DNA of 64,000 nt. Origin: Linepithema humile (taxonomy: Eukaryota > Arthropoda > Insecta > Hymenoptera > Formicidae). A program made the translations under genes and the position numbers. The stretch covers positions 25,574,931 to 25,638,930 of the forward strand of contig NC_090128.1 of the NCBI RefSeq assembly GCF_040581485.1, written 5' to 3'. The notes beneath the pieces were generated by a model, which had not been told where the DNA came from, searched no databases, and saw only the letters and a program-made list of their open reading frames with translations. Of this stretch, positions 34,520 through 49,200 are shown in pieces (position 1 is the first letter of the stretch; the number at the start of each line of letters is the position of its first letter).

Positions 34520-35040
34520 ATGGTTAATTCAAAACATGAATTACACTTATGGACATCACTAAGGAGTAAACTGTCAGACATAATAAATCACCATCTACTG
34601 AAGAAGCATCTGTGAAGAAAGAAATTACAATAACAATTTTAACAAAGTGGTGTTTATACGAAAAAAATTATCTTGAAGAATCTCGAGTTTTGAGAAATGA
34701 GATGATAAAAGAATTTTCTAAGGAATTTTATATTGAATATATATACTCAGACCTACCAGCAAGTTTAATATTGCAAAGGAAAGATTCTGCTTAAACATCA
34801 ACTGTATAAGATACAGATTTTGAATCTTATTAACAATTCAATTAAGATTAAATCACTGATTATAACTGAATTATAACTAATTATGACCATAGACCGTAAG
34901 TTAAGAAATATCATTAAGGCATAGATTATCAGATGAACTACGTTATCATCTATTAAAGAAGCATATAAAAGAAAGAAGGATCGCTATGTTGTCCATTTTA
35001 GATGCTATAACAAAGTTATCTATTTTGTGAACTAATATGG
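34520..35040 (+). pseudogene. two diverged tandem coding-like remnants
   Basis: A frame starting at ATG 34520 reads LHLWTSLRSKLSDIINHHLL-KKHL then stops. About 355 bases later another reads ISLRHRLSDELRYHLLKKHI-KERR…LSIL then stops. They share S-L-R-x-x-L-S-D-x4-HLLKKH, and nucleotide similarity continues past both stops (…GTGTT…CGAAAAAAA). The family is not recognised. Frames are short and interrupted, so a decayed tandem duplication is most likely. A nearby exon-like piece with good splice signals (about 35496-35540) may belong to it. Confidence 0.4.
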
Positions 35041-36884
35041 TGTTCGAAAAAAAGAGCTTTCACTATCCACAATAAAAGGTAATTTGACATTTTTATCTAT
35101 ATTCTTACATCATACAATAATATTTTATTATTATCTCTACATTTGTAATATCTGCAGCATCATGGAAGAATATCAAGATGTAATACCTCTGAAGATTATT
35201 TACACTTGTACATTTTTTTACAACGCAATATTTTTAAAAATCTTACAACTTATTATGAAAGTATTAGCAAAATTTTGAAGAATTATGAAAAATACATTTA
35301 GTACACAGATGATGCATGCCAAAGATTAGAATAATATAAGATTGATTACTGTGATATTTATTTATAATTACAAGTCACAAGTATTTATAGTTATTAGTAT
35401 CGTAAAATCTAAATCATCTGTCTGAAGATAACCAGTTCTTATGTAAGATCTGAGCCATATACTGGCTTATCACTAATTTTTTGTTTTATTACAGAGCTTA
35501 CGTAGAAAAGAAAAAAAAAAGAAAACTAATATTAGTAGGTGAGTACTAATTAATTAAATTATGTGATTATTCCAAAACTGCTACCTCCATTATAATGAGA
35601 TTTTCAAAAAAGAAATAAAAGAATAATTAGATTTTATTGTAATGTATCACAAAGACAGATAATTGAAATTTGTAATATTTTTTATAAATTATTAAAAACA
35701 TCCATAAAAAATCAATTTTGAAGCAACTACTTTTATCGATCATAGATTTGCTAATTATTTTGACAAAGAACGAGTTTTCCTAGATGTTAAATTTTGTTTA
35801 CATATGGATGAATTATTTTTTTATACATGGATAGCGAGTTTTGGAATGAGAACTATATTACAATATATGTTTTAGTTCTTTGCGGTCTAATTTTCTTAAC
35901 ATATAAATATTTCAAGCCTGAAATAATTTTACATATATATGGCAACGTGTGATCATAATACATTAAAAGATTTTTGTTTAAAAAAAAGTTGTATTTTTAT
36001 TTACTTTGTTTAAGTAATAAGGATATACATAAATAGATCTATTGAGAATGAGTTATTTTCTCCGTACCTTGTCGGAGTAAAATATTTGATATGATTTTCA
36101 TGTAGCAAAATCGGACCGCAAATACCTAATTTTAATTTTAAAAAAATCTATATTTACCGTTTTTGTTTTATTTGTTTGCAGCGTGATCGATTGTTGTATA
36201 ATCCTGAAGAAATCACTAATTCTTGCCTACTTGCATAATGCATCCTAAGTCTCGTAACTTGATGGTGATAGAAATTTGAACGTACGACACCGAAGAACAC
36301 GCATCTTAATAGGTTTCAAGTTATTAATACAACTAAATCTACATACAACGTTACATTTCATACAGTTATTCAGACACAATCCATAATATTAGATAACATT
36401 AGAAGTTTGTGCAAAGGCAGCTTCTCTGAGTTATGCTTTATTATAGACTAACATGTCACATGATCAGATAGTACTTTTGAAAAATTTTTTTAGAAACATA
36501 TATTTTATGTATATATATATATAAATATATATACGTGTTGTGCTTAACTGTTAAACGAATACAAATAATGCGAATGAAGTATATTCTGAAAAATAAGGAT
36601 ACATGAAACCAACTATTTTACTGATCTCTATAATAAAAAAAATAAAAAGTAAAAGTTAAATTTCTGAAATAGTTACTGCGAAAATAGATAACAGAAATAG
36701 ATAAGTAAAAGATTTCACAATTATTATATTTAAAAAAATAGAATATTTTATTTTATAATTTTAGATAAGCCAAAACAATTAATGACTATATTATTCAAAC
36801 TAACAGCCTCCGAGTATGCTACTACTGAATAATCCGGATAATTCACAATTCAGTTTTACAAAGTTAATTAGAAATAGTTTACAT

Positions 36885-36946
36885 AGTATATATATATATA
36901 TACACACACACATCTAGTACACACATACACACACACACACACACAC
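36885..36946. repeat. (TA)n/(CA)n compound microsatellite
   Basis: TATATATA followed by interrupted ACACAC repeats. The ORF on the minus strand that ends in a CVCVCV run is an artefact of it. Confidence 0.9.
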
Positions 36947-39602
36947 TATCTCTGCCATATTTTTCTTTGATAGCTTAATTTTATAATTAGCAAGATAGTA
37001 TGCAGTAGACAAAACTGAATCACTAAAGATTCTGCCTGTTTTATTGTGCGCGTTTATTGCTATTTGGCAATAAAGGTATTTACTCTTATATAATTTATTT
37101 TTACTGTGCACTTTTCTATAACGAATCTTAATCAAATTATGATTTGTGCGAAGTCTTGATTTATTTATAAAATTATTTTTAAAAAATAATTGATTATTAT
37201 TAAGAATAATTATTTAATGGGATAATTTGAAATATATTTAGGAATAATCTTATATTTAAATATTTTGTATATTATTAGATGAAACTTAGAATTTCTGCTA
37301 TCTAGTCGATGAGATTGATGAATTCTCTATATAAAGAACTGTGACATTTAATGTTGAGAATTGTTTGGTCTGTGTACATTTTTTTTTGTCGATATTTGAT
37401 TTAGAGACTGATGATTCTTTATATTCTTTATATTATATCTCACAAGCAGATAAAAGTTCCTCCGATAAAGACACGAATTATTACTATTCTGATAGTATTC
37501 CATAAAATATTTTAAAATTTGACAACGTTAGCTATATTCATAGATTATGTTATTAAAAATGCAAATTTTGGAGTCCATATAATTGATTTTTCGTCACAAA
37601 TTTGCTTAAATGAATTTATAAAATACGACATAAATTCTACTGACAATTTGATAAATCATATAGAGTTCAGCAAGTTGCTTTAAAACAATTTCGTAGATAA
37701 AAAATTGTTATCATGAGGTTATACATTCTTGCATATGTATGTCTTGTTTCTGTCTCGTTTTTGAGATATAACGCAAAAGATTTAATAGTAGTACAACCTA
37801 CCCGTAAGAATAGTCATATTTCCTATTTATTTTCTCATATACTTTATTTTTTTAGATGGTAAATTTTACAATTCAAATAAACTTATTGGGTTGAAGCTTG
37901 TCATACCTAGAGCTGTAAGAGGATAATTTTTTTTGTTGAATATTAAATAATTCCTTGAATGATTAAAAATACATTAAGTACAAATATTATTTTAAGATAA
38001 TTCCACACTTTTAACAATATATGTAAAAAACTTGTGAATATTTGTGATTTAGATATCCAATAATTATTTTAAAATGCATGTGTATAAGTTGTAGAAGAAA
38101 ATATTTTATATTTCTAAAATTACAAATTATGTGATTATATGCAGAATGGCTATAAATTCAAGCATATGCTCTACGTATAAGTAGAACGTACGTAAAAAAA
38201 CTTATGGTCATCCTGTATAACTTAAATAATATTTTATATTGCAAGAATCACACTCACCATTAGGCAACTTACACCTCACTCATATTCTAAAAAGATATAG
38301 CTCAAAGAATTTAATTTGAGAAACTGCATTTGAAAGTTTATAGATGTAGATAAATTAAAAATAATTTATAGGACAAAGTTTATATTTTATGCTACTAAGA
38401 ACAATGATGTTCTAATAAACAGGTTTCAAAAATTGCGTTTAGATAAATATTTCAATATGGTACAATTCAAACAATCGTTACACATAAATAGTAAATAAAC
38501 GCCAATTCTGACACAAGCAACAACATTGCTTTGTAACAGAATTGTTCAGTAATATTATTTTATTTGACAACTATTTATTTTTTTGGGGATGATGTCAATG
38601 GAGGCTTGAAAAGTTTCTTTTTATTGCGTTATATTGTACATGTTTTTGTTGAATTTACATATCAACCATTTAATATGTAATTCTAAATCCTTTCTGCAAG
38701 TTTTATAGTAAAATGTTATATTTATTTATACAACTTTATTTTTTAAGGCCTAAGAACACAGCTGCATCTTTTTTTTAAATCGCCCTTATATACAAAATAT
38801 ATGTAATAAATACCGTATATAGTGTATAAGGAATTTTTTATGAAGTTTGTAAAAAAAAAGTCGTAGATCTGGTTATAAAAGTTCTAATGAGTAATATAAA
38901 CTATTGAATTATGTATCAAATTATGCAAGTTGTTATATTCCCCGAAAGGAATAACATGAAAAAGAAGCAAAATATGTTTAGATGATACTTTCACATATTT
39001 TTTTAACACAAGTTTGTTTACTTGCCGTTCATATTATTATGTAAAATATTAAAATACACATTTAAATTTATAAAATATAATAATGTTTAGACGGGTATTT
39101 TATAAGTAGTCATATGATACATTCCCTAAGTTTATGTAACTTAGATCTTTATGTAGAAGAGATGAATATTTCCTATATGAAATTGTTCATAAATCTCGTG
39201 ATTAATAGTTATAAACTTGCGAGAGATTATTAGCCAATTTCCGATATTGGTTGCGTCCTGTGTGTAAAAAGATTGTATTGTGATAAGTTAAATTCATAAT
39301 GTACAACAATGCAGAGACTGAAAAAAGAATAAAAGAGTTCAATTTTTAATATAATCGAGTTATTCATTTATTACGCGCAATTGTACAAAATCAATTTTAG
39401 AAGTTTAGTGTTTAGCTCTGAGACATTTGAGTTCAATGTAAAAAGAAGTACGCTATTTTCATGAAAATGCAGAATTTGGTATTTGTATGCAAGATCGTTA
39501 AATTACTACTGCCATTTTTAAAGCATTCGGTACATCTTTTTTCACTATATATATTTAATGTTTCGCAGATACTTGTTTATATTATCTAGTATAGAACGTA
39601 GA

Positions 39603-39672
39603 ATATATGTGTATGTATATATATGTATATATATATTTATATATATATATATATATGTATATATATTTATAT
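39603..39672. repeat. (TATG/TA)n microsatellite
   Basis: Interrupted TATATGTATATATA repeats of about 70 bases in AT-rich intergenic DNA. Confidence 0.85.
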
Positions 39673-42080
39673 TATGTATATCGAAAACGTATTGAATGTT
39701 GCCCAAAGATTCAATTATCTTGTTTGCATGGAAAATTAATTGCATTATAACGGCATTAATCGGCATATACGTAAAAATATATTTACAGATCTTGGACAGT
39801 GGCATTATTCATGTGGAAAACGTACGCTTTACTAAGGTTGAAAAAAAAAAATTATGATCCTTAGATACACGTGTAAAATAAACTAACATCTAATTAAAGG
39901 TGATGCCAGTATTATGTAAACTAACGGACATTATAAGCCGAGTATTTTTCGCTTTTACCCTGTTCAGAAGTATACTATATTCTATTTTTTAGTTAAGAAG
40001 TATACATATTTATGTAAAATATAATGAACCCGATGCTCTCTTTCTCTCGCCCACTGCTCTCTGCAAGCATCAAAAGCATATTAACATTTACCCTGTTGAG
40101 AGTTTCTAACATTTCTATCCTTACTTCATAGGTAATAGCGGTGAATCTATAGTTCCAGTGAGTATTATAGAGGTAAATATATTAGTATATTTTCATATGC
40201 ACAGTATATTTACCTCAGTTTTATGCGGTCGACATTTTATGTAATGCACATAATGTACAAATATAAGTAAATACAGGTTTATTTATCATTACGAAAGAGA
40301 TGTTCTACGCATACACAATACTGAATTTTTGATGAACACGAATTAATGAGGCATCTGATGTAAAATACTTTATACTATACTAACTTGATTAATATTTAAG
40401 ACGTCAGACTTTTCTTAATAAATGCTTTATGCATACAATAATTTATTTATGATTAATGATCTATTTATATTCGATCCATATGTATGAAGACTTTTGGCAA
40501 TTTTGATGAACTAATTATATTTATATAACTATAGTAACTTATAAATTTATTTGTGTTAAACTTAAGCCTATCAGACTTATCGCATTGTAGATTAATAAAT
40601 AAATAGTAACAATAAGAAACACATTCAGTAATGAAAAAGATACGCCTTTATCAGTCAAGTATGGGAAATATAGCAATTTTTAAATTCTTGAAAGTAAGAA
40701 AACAGCGTTATAGTAAACGTAAGAGGTACTGCGTTCTACAATGAAAAATTCTCTAACTACAATCATTTTTACAAAGAGACGAATAAATGTACAACAATGA
40801 CAAGTGTGACAGTGACAAGTAATCTATCGAATAGACTACTTAGCAAGGTACATTTCCTTTTTGTACAACAAAATGTTAGCTACAGCTTAGCTAATGATCA
40901 CAGATATGAGATCAGGTATAGGGATATGGCACTGAAGTTATGCATTACTTGAACCAAATCTACCTCGGAATAATCATACGTAGTTAGGACATTTGTATCA
41001 GAATAATATAATGTTGCTGACTGGTTCAGGTTTAACACAAGAACGACAATATAACTTAATTTGCTTTAGATACATATTATAACAAAAACAGAGTTTAATA
41101 GTAATATAGATACTCTGAAACCATTAACACAGGATATAAACATACAATTCAATGAGCATGAGCAATATTTTCATGAGAACTGTTTACAATGTAATATACA
41201 GCATTTAAAAAATTATATCAATCGTTTTTACAAATTTATTTCGTTTAATTCGCGTTGAAATTTAATATAATTTCATTAAACGCCATATATTCATGATAAG
41301 CAATTCTTAAAGCAAGATGTTCAGACGTATTGAATGAACTGAAATATTGAGTAATTACATAGGAACAAGCTATACGATGCTTGCTAGTTGTAAAGCTTCT
41401 CTATCTCGGTAACTATACGATATCTAAATTGTGCATTTTTCTTGCATGCCTCGGTTTCCTTTTATTTATCAAGCTCGATTAGGTCATTTTATTATTTTTT
41501 TTTCTTTTAGAATACCGCGCCCTCGCGTAACTCGTATTTTAACAAAAGATGAACACTTGTATTACGAGAAAAATATATGGATTACTTTCAGTGTTATGTA
41601 GCATACTATCTTTCAATTTCTTCAATGGGACCTGGAGTTTCTTGTCATCATATGAATCATCTGACTAGCTACTCTACTTGTTCTGATAGGTATCTGTATG
41701 TATGTAAGTTTATATTAAACAATAGCTCTCTTTTTTCGATATAATATAGGGCTGCGTCTCCATATATAGTAACAGGACAGATTACAAAGTGGAAGAAATG
41801 AAACATTTTCAGTTTTTTTATAATTTTACGGCAATACAAATAATTTTGCACCATTTGGCGAATTTATTGACATTATGTGCTTGCATTAAACACTTGCCCG
41901 AAGTTACTCAAGTATAAGCGGGTAATTAATCTGAAATATAAAATAAGAGACATATGCTATAAAAATATATGTGAATCTTGTATGTGTATCTCTATCAAAT
42001 TCATACAAATCGAAAGATGCTATTGTCACAATTTAAATAACACCATAACTACAAAATCTAGTATCTAAATCTTATTGCCA

Positions 42081-42098
42081 GATATATATACATATGTA

Positions 42099-42158
<60 letters not shown>
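42081..42158. repeat. (TA)n microsatellite, ~78 bases
   Basis: Near-pure TA repeat with a few TATG interruptions at its left end. It gives a spurious YIYIYI ORF. Confidence 0.92.
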
Positions 42159-42160
<2 letters not shown>

Positions 42161-43229
42161 ACAAGTCTATGCAAGTATATATAATTATTGTAAAATTACC
42201 TATGCAAACATGCTCCTGGTACATTGTGTATCCCATTCAAGGTGTATTTGGATTTTTTAAATTTATACATTCTTATATAACTCTCTTTCAATCATCAACC
42301 TGGTCGTATTACAATCCTGAATCTAAATTTGTCTTCCTCAGGAAACTGAAAAAAATTTATAGTTTATGTAATGATTATCTCGTTATAAAAATCATGCACA
42401 CATGAAAAAAAACCTATTCAATAAATATATATAAAATCTATTCAATAATCAATAATAATATATATAATATTTGTCTTTTTGGGGTAAGAAGTAATATAAG
42501 TAGTTAAAATAATCATAATTAATAATTTATATAAAACATTTTTGATGTCATTAAAAATATTTAATTTTATATTATTTTTTTTAAATTAACATTCTTTATA
42601 CTTGTAAAAAATTAAACAAATCATAAAATTATGCGCTTGTAATATATAAAATCACCTTACCTCAAAAATGATATTACTTCAAAATATGTTTTCATAAATT
42701 TCTGTTTTTGGCATTGATTATATATGTACATATGTATATATATATTTTTTTAATACGGAAAACTGTACAAAAACTTTAATCTTATTTTATAATAATTTAA
42801 AAGAACTTTATGCTTAGGAAAATTATAGTTTGCGACAGACGTCGCTGCAACCACGATAGGAAAACGTTAAAGTTTAAATATTATCTTACAAAGCCTTATG
42901 TAATGTACAATATCGCAAGGTAGAGATGATATTTAACGGAATAAAATTCTCTACAACTTGCTTCTCTAGCGATATCTAACCAAACATCAAAAATATTTTA
43001 TGCAGGAGTTTCCTACGTAGCTAGTTTAACTCTTCGCTGACGCTAATCTTGAACACGTTGAACGGTCTATGTCTACATCTTCCTAGGACGAGTTTTCATT
43101 TCCGTTTTATACATGTATTTACAGATTTACAGTGCCACAGCTTGAAGAACACATTTGTCCTCTGTACAGGTTGCTTATTTTCCTTTTTCTTTTTTACAGC
43201 AGTGACTTCTCGTAATGAAATAGTATTGA

Positions 43230-46200
43230 TCATCGACTAGTCTTTTTACGCCTTCGTTTTGACTCACCGGACGAATTCCATTCTGGATCAACATCGGTGT
43301 AACAATAATTTACCTTAGGAACGTTTCGTTTTGAGCTTCTCGTTTGTCTAATAGATGACTGCGTTTTTTTCGCTTTTTTGCACGCAGTATCCTGCTCTAT
43401 CTCCGTTTCCGTCATTATACGCTTCAGAGATGTCGGACTCGTTACATCTCTGCGCTGCGCGGGTGTCTTGAATGTCCTGTCCTGACAAGTTTCCAGGCAC
43501 ACTGCGTTAGACTGATCACCGTTCGATCGAAATTGACGCTCATGATTCCTTGTACTTTCTTTCGTAACATTATTATGATGTGTATTAGAAATGTGCATAT
43601 CTTTGTAGTAGTCTCTTCGCACTATATTCGAGTTGTAATGATAGCTGCCATGTGGACTGTCTTCTTCATTAGGAGATAGTTCGTACGATGATTTAATGAT
43701 TTGCGAAGGATGCTTCTGTGTACCATCTAGTGCTTCTAAGGCTGCTATGGACATCATGGGAATTCCAGGGTAGTTATCCAATTTTTCCGTCTTAATAGGC
43801 AATTTCTCATACGCCATGGACATCATAGCTTGAGCCTTCAACCTTTTCTTCAGCGGCAATTTGTTCTCCATGTCCTTGAACAACTTTTCTGGTTCGTGTT
43901 GTACGTCCAGCTTCTCCAATGTGTTATTTTGTAGCGATACTCTCTGCTCTATTTTACACAATATTTGATCGTCATACAATTTACTTATTACCGCTTCGCT
44001 TTTTGTCCTCTCATGCTCTTGGACGGCGGATGTTTGTACTGACGAGTGTGCGGGCAAAAAATAAGAATTACTTTCAATGCAAGACACGTGGGAGTCTGTG
44101 GCAGGGTGTATACATTGTCTACAATGCGTGACTATGTCGTATGTGCAATTTAAACAGGAGCAGTGCGACCTCCCGCATGAATTAGCGGATTTCTTGTGGG
44201 AATGGAGCGAAGTAGTGGAATTAATCTGTAAACTACACGACACGGAGGTGCAATGTTTGTGGTACGGCATATATAGATCCGTGCCGGCAGCGCAATTTCC
44301 GTAAATTGAAGATATTGTCGTAGGATGAGTGACCGGAATATGTAGCGGATGCTGCGGATCAATCACTTCGTGCGGATGCGAGTGAATTCCGCTGCATCCT
44401 TGTATTCCGCAATTCGGCGCAATGTGATTGTTAAACTCTTGCTTAATATTCTGCCTATAAGTGAGGATGGATTTGGATTTCCGTTTGTCGATCGACTTGC
44501 TGATGCTCACGTTAGCGACGTTTGTATCCTGATAGATCTGCGACGTTGCTGGTAACACATCGGCCGACAGAGAACCCTTCTTGCCGTAAGATTTTATCTC
44601 CGTGATATTCATCAGGCTACCTTCCTCTTCGGGTTCGATTTTTATACTTTTGTTCCTCCCAACGGAAAACTTGTTTTCTTGGCACGATAATTCTTTGCTA
44701 TATTGTGGCAGATCCAAATTAAACGAAATGTGCTCCGACGTGTTAACGACTTCAAACGATGCGCAATCTTCTGGTGGAATCATCCAGTTTTTCTCCTTAA
44801 TCGGACAACTTTCATCGTCACTATTGTGATCTCGTGCATTTTCCACTGCTTTATTAATGATGTACAAATTACTATTGGGAGACTTTTGTAACAGCATGAC
44901 CGTTTCCCCGTTTAATATAACGTTTGTGTTTTCCTTTATCGACTGTACATTGTTCTCGACTATACTTAAATTATTGGATAACGTGTCTGTCTCATAATTT
45001 ATGGAAGTTTGAACAATATGTGGAACACTATTGCTTGTATCGTTTTCACGGTCATCGGAATCAGTTGTCGATCTTACCTCCACGTGAAGCGCTACTTTAT
45101 CCAACGCGTCCTCCGGATAAATCCCAACTATTCTATTGATAACGTCGGTAGTCGGATTTTCCAAAATTTGAGAAACTGTATTCGACGACAAATCATTGGT
45201 ATCCGCTTCGTCGTCGGTAGTTTGATTACAAGGAGAGTTTCGTAACGATGCGTAGTCTTTGACTTTGATTTGTTCGAATTTTAACTCACGCTCAGTTTTC
45301 AGATGAGATACGTGTTGACTTGCAATAACGTTTGCTAACAAAGAAAGTCCATCCATATTATCCTGTAATTCTGAATCTTGAATAATGCATTTATCTCTCG
45401 ATGAACTTGAAACATTTCTTGTGTGTGATATCTTGTACGGTTCCTTTAGTAATTTATGATCGTGTGTTTGGTCAAACCTATGAAGATCCTTCTCAAGCTT
45501 TGTACATAGTACAGAAGATCTTCCTAATTCCTCTATATTATGTTCTTTGCCACAATTCCTGTTAGATTCGATTTTCATGTCTTTTTTATGATTTACTCTC
45601 AAGTCGATATCTTCTTCTTCATTGACTTCTTCCTCCTGTGAACACAGTGACATGTCGATGATATCAGAAATATTTTTCTTATCAGCTGTGTGTTTTTCAA
45701 AAATAGTTTCTCTGATTTTATGGTTAGAGGATTTTCTATCCCTTATGTCGTCACTTATTTCGATGCAAGTACCAACTTCTAAATCTCTTTGTACATTAGA
45801 ATGGTCTCCATTCGTTATACTAGGACTTATAGTATTATTTGCAACATTGTATTTTGCTGATACATATTCATCCTGAGATTCAGGTTCCTTTGGTTGCTTT
45901 GTATTTTCAGTAATGCGTAGTCGTTGTAGCTCCGCATTTTCTGTTGCATTACTTATTAGTACTTCCATATTACTTACAGTTGTTATAGTATGAGTTTCAG
46001 CTACTGTTGTAAAAACTGCAAATTTCTTTTTATTTAAATCACTATCGATCTCGATTGATTTCAAACACTGTATCCCATTATTCACTGTGTTATAAATATT
46101 TTCTTTACCTTCTACCTTCCGAGATTTTTCATTATCACTTGTATCCTCCATTTTCTCAACTGTTTCATCCTTTCCATTATTTCTGCGATGCGTGTGTACC

Positions 46201-49200
46201 AGAGACGTAATTACATGTGGAGATAATTTATCTTTAGTTGTACTAAGATTGTTAGCATTATGATTAGTACTATCATCTTCATCTTTGGAATCACCTTGGG
46301 CACATATCGCGGGAGGAGTATTTACAGTTTTAGAGCGCTCTGTTCCTAAATCACAGATTTTCCTTAAACTTTCAACTCTTTTACATGTTTCACTTTCAGG
46401 CAGAGTATCTTTTTCTATCAGTCGTTTAATCACAGTCTGTGTATTATGTATATCATTCATTTTTTGATCATTCTTTGCCTCCGAAATAGCGTTAACATCA
46501 TGACATTTGCTAATGTTATTAGTGTCATTTGCAACATCTGATAACGAGTTTGTAGAAGCTTTAGCTTTATTAGACTGTGGTCTATCAACGATAACAGAAG
46601 AAGAGACTGTGCAGGGTATCTCAACAATTTCACTTTTATCATTGCTGTTCATATCCACCGTTTTTGTAGGTACTGTGCTACCACTGACTGATGTACCTCT
46701 ATGTTCCGTTTCAAAATGTTGCATAGATTTAATTTTATCGCTATCTAATTTCGTGGGTCGTATTGTAGATGCACTCAAATCATTCTTCAAACATGTATTT
46801 TCTGTGGCATTTAAGGACTGCAAATTTTCTACTTGTTGATTAAGAGTCACTTTCTTCAAGGAGTTTACGCTTTCAGCCATCTGCTGCTTTTTAATCTTCT
46901 GTGATGCTTTTATTGCTTCTTTGAGCCATACAATTTTTCTTGATTTTCTCTTCTTTATACATCTTTCAGAAGCGGTATCAGTTGTAAGATCAATTAGTAA
47001 AATTTTGTCAGATTTTTTAATCTTCTTCCGAGGAAGCACTTTTGGTTTCATCGGTTTAGAAATAGTCCGTGTTACAGAAACATTTGAAGAAATTGTACCT
47101 AAAGGTTTAACATTTGTCTGTTCATTTACATTTAAAGACTTTAAATTATCTGATGGGACAGAGCTATTTTGCACAGCTTTAGCTGAAGAAACAAGACTAA
47201 ACTTATTTTCATTTTCGCGTGATGTAACTTCCAGCTAAAAGACATACAAACTTCATTATTGCCTTATTAAAAAATCTGATTTTAATAATATTATCTTTAT
47301 GCAATTTTTTTCTCAATCAAGCACAAATTAAACTTTATTTATATAAATAAATTTTAAATCCACGTTACTTTGTGCTTATACTTAGTAAATGCTAAATTTA
47401 TTTAATATGATGAAATAGAGATTTTATACACAGAAATTAATAAATAATTTGCATAAAGGTAATCTCTTTTTATTTGTATGTCGTATGTATTATTATATTA
47501 TAAAATACATAAATAAAAAATTTCATTACATTTGGAACAAAAATAGTTTAGTATTATAATTTGAATAATTCAAAACACACAATATTTACAAAATGTGTGA
47601 AAATAGAATAATAATAATAATAATATAAATACCAGTTGTGAAGTAGTTTTTTTGGATGGGCTTGTAGTAGTAGCTGCATTTTCATTTTTTTGTTGCCAGA
47701 TATTTCCTTTGCTTTCTCTACAGAACTGTATAAATAATTCACAGCATTTTCTTATGTCAAATTTCTGGTGCATGAGATATTTTGCTGGATTTGGTTGACC
47801 CTTTGGCACTTTCGGTAATACATCTTCTAACACGCATGGTGGAAAAGCAGCTGGTGGTGCTCCCAGAGAGGCAATTGCGGTTGTAGTAATTTGACTTTTC
47901 ACGGCCATATCGCTATTTACCTTTCTCCAAAGAGAATAAATTAGAAGGTAACGAACGTACATAATATTTGATTCGGGATGCGCTGGAATATTTTCAATTA
48001 CTTTTCTGAAACCAAATAAAAAAGCCATATATAACACAATAAGAATTTTTAACATATATATCTTTAAAATTATAAATAAATAATTAGTGACATATTTTTA
48101 CATATAATATCAACTTTTAAATAATATAAAGAAGCCAGAATCTATTTATATAAAATTATGAAATATATTATAAAAAATAGTAAGTAAAATTTATATATAT
48201 TATGCAATATACAGTATAAAATACGATATAAAATATTTTGAATAATATATATACTATTTCAACGTAATAATTATTTAATTTAAAATAATAAATTAAACAA
48301 TGTTAAAAAACAAATTATCAGCAGTCTTAAATTTAGAAATTTCGTATCTTTGTATATTGTATACTTACTTCATTATCGGATCTAAAATACGATGATAACC
48401 CCGGCACATAAATTGTATTTTTATTAAAGTATCTAACAAATGCTCTGTGGAATATTCTGAATAAAATATGGAAAAAATTTTGTTATTACCAGTTAGCCAA
48501 AAATTTTATAATTAAATCAAATAAGTAATATTTAAAATACATACCTAAATATACATAAAGACAAGAAGTAAGTCTTGTACAAATTTTGCTATGATCTTCT
48601 TTACTTTTTCTTGAAGCTTTTAATTCCATATCTATGTACAATGCCAACAAATCGGACATGTGATTTAAATAAATAGATCTATTAGAGTCCTGAAAAAAGT
48701 AAGTTTTATTTGTTTAAATGTTTTATTTGTTTATTTGTTTAAAGTATACTATAGAAAGCAGTTATGTACGGTAAAAAAAAATTATACGAATGTGATGTAA
48801 CATAGTAATCGACTCAACTTACCTCAGAAAGCTCGCGATAGATATATAAGAACAAAAGTAAGGTTTCACTAAGAGAATCCTTCAACTTTGCTGCTCTTAA
48901 AGGCTTTGTATAACATTCATTTACACTTTTACTTACATTTCTGTAATAAAAAATGTACATTTAATATAACAGTGCATAAGACATTTATGCACACACTAAT
49001 TAACTTATTATTGCTATAATTTAGTTATGTAGAGAATAAATAGTAAATTTATTAAAGCATTCATAGTGAATATATACACATATGTTAAGTATATTAAATA
49101 TATAGTTTATAATCTTCTAAACAATAACAATTGGTAATTACTTTGATATGTGATGCAAGATAAAATCTAAATAAAAACTTGGTCCCATTTTTGTAAAATA

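Larger units (their letters stand above)
34196..43229. other. 9-kb AT-rich gap between convergent paralogues
   Basis: No intact gene seen. It contains a 27-base T run, two decayed coding-like repeats (34520-35040), several TA/CA microsatellites, and long low-complexity AT stretches. Both paralogue 3' UTRs must lie at its ends. Confidence 0.5.

Noticed and set aside
34612..34794. 60-codon ORF as an independent gene
   Set aside because: It overlaps the decayed tandem repeat described at 34520-35040, and its frame is not maintained in the second copy.
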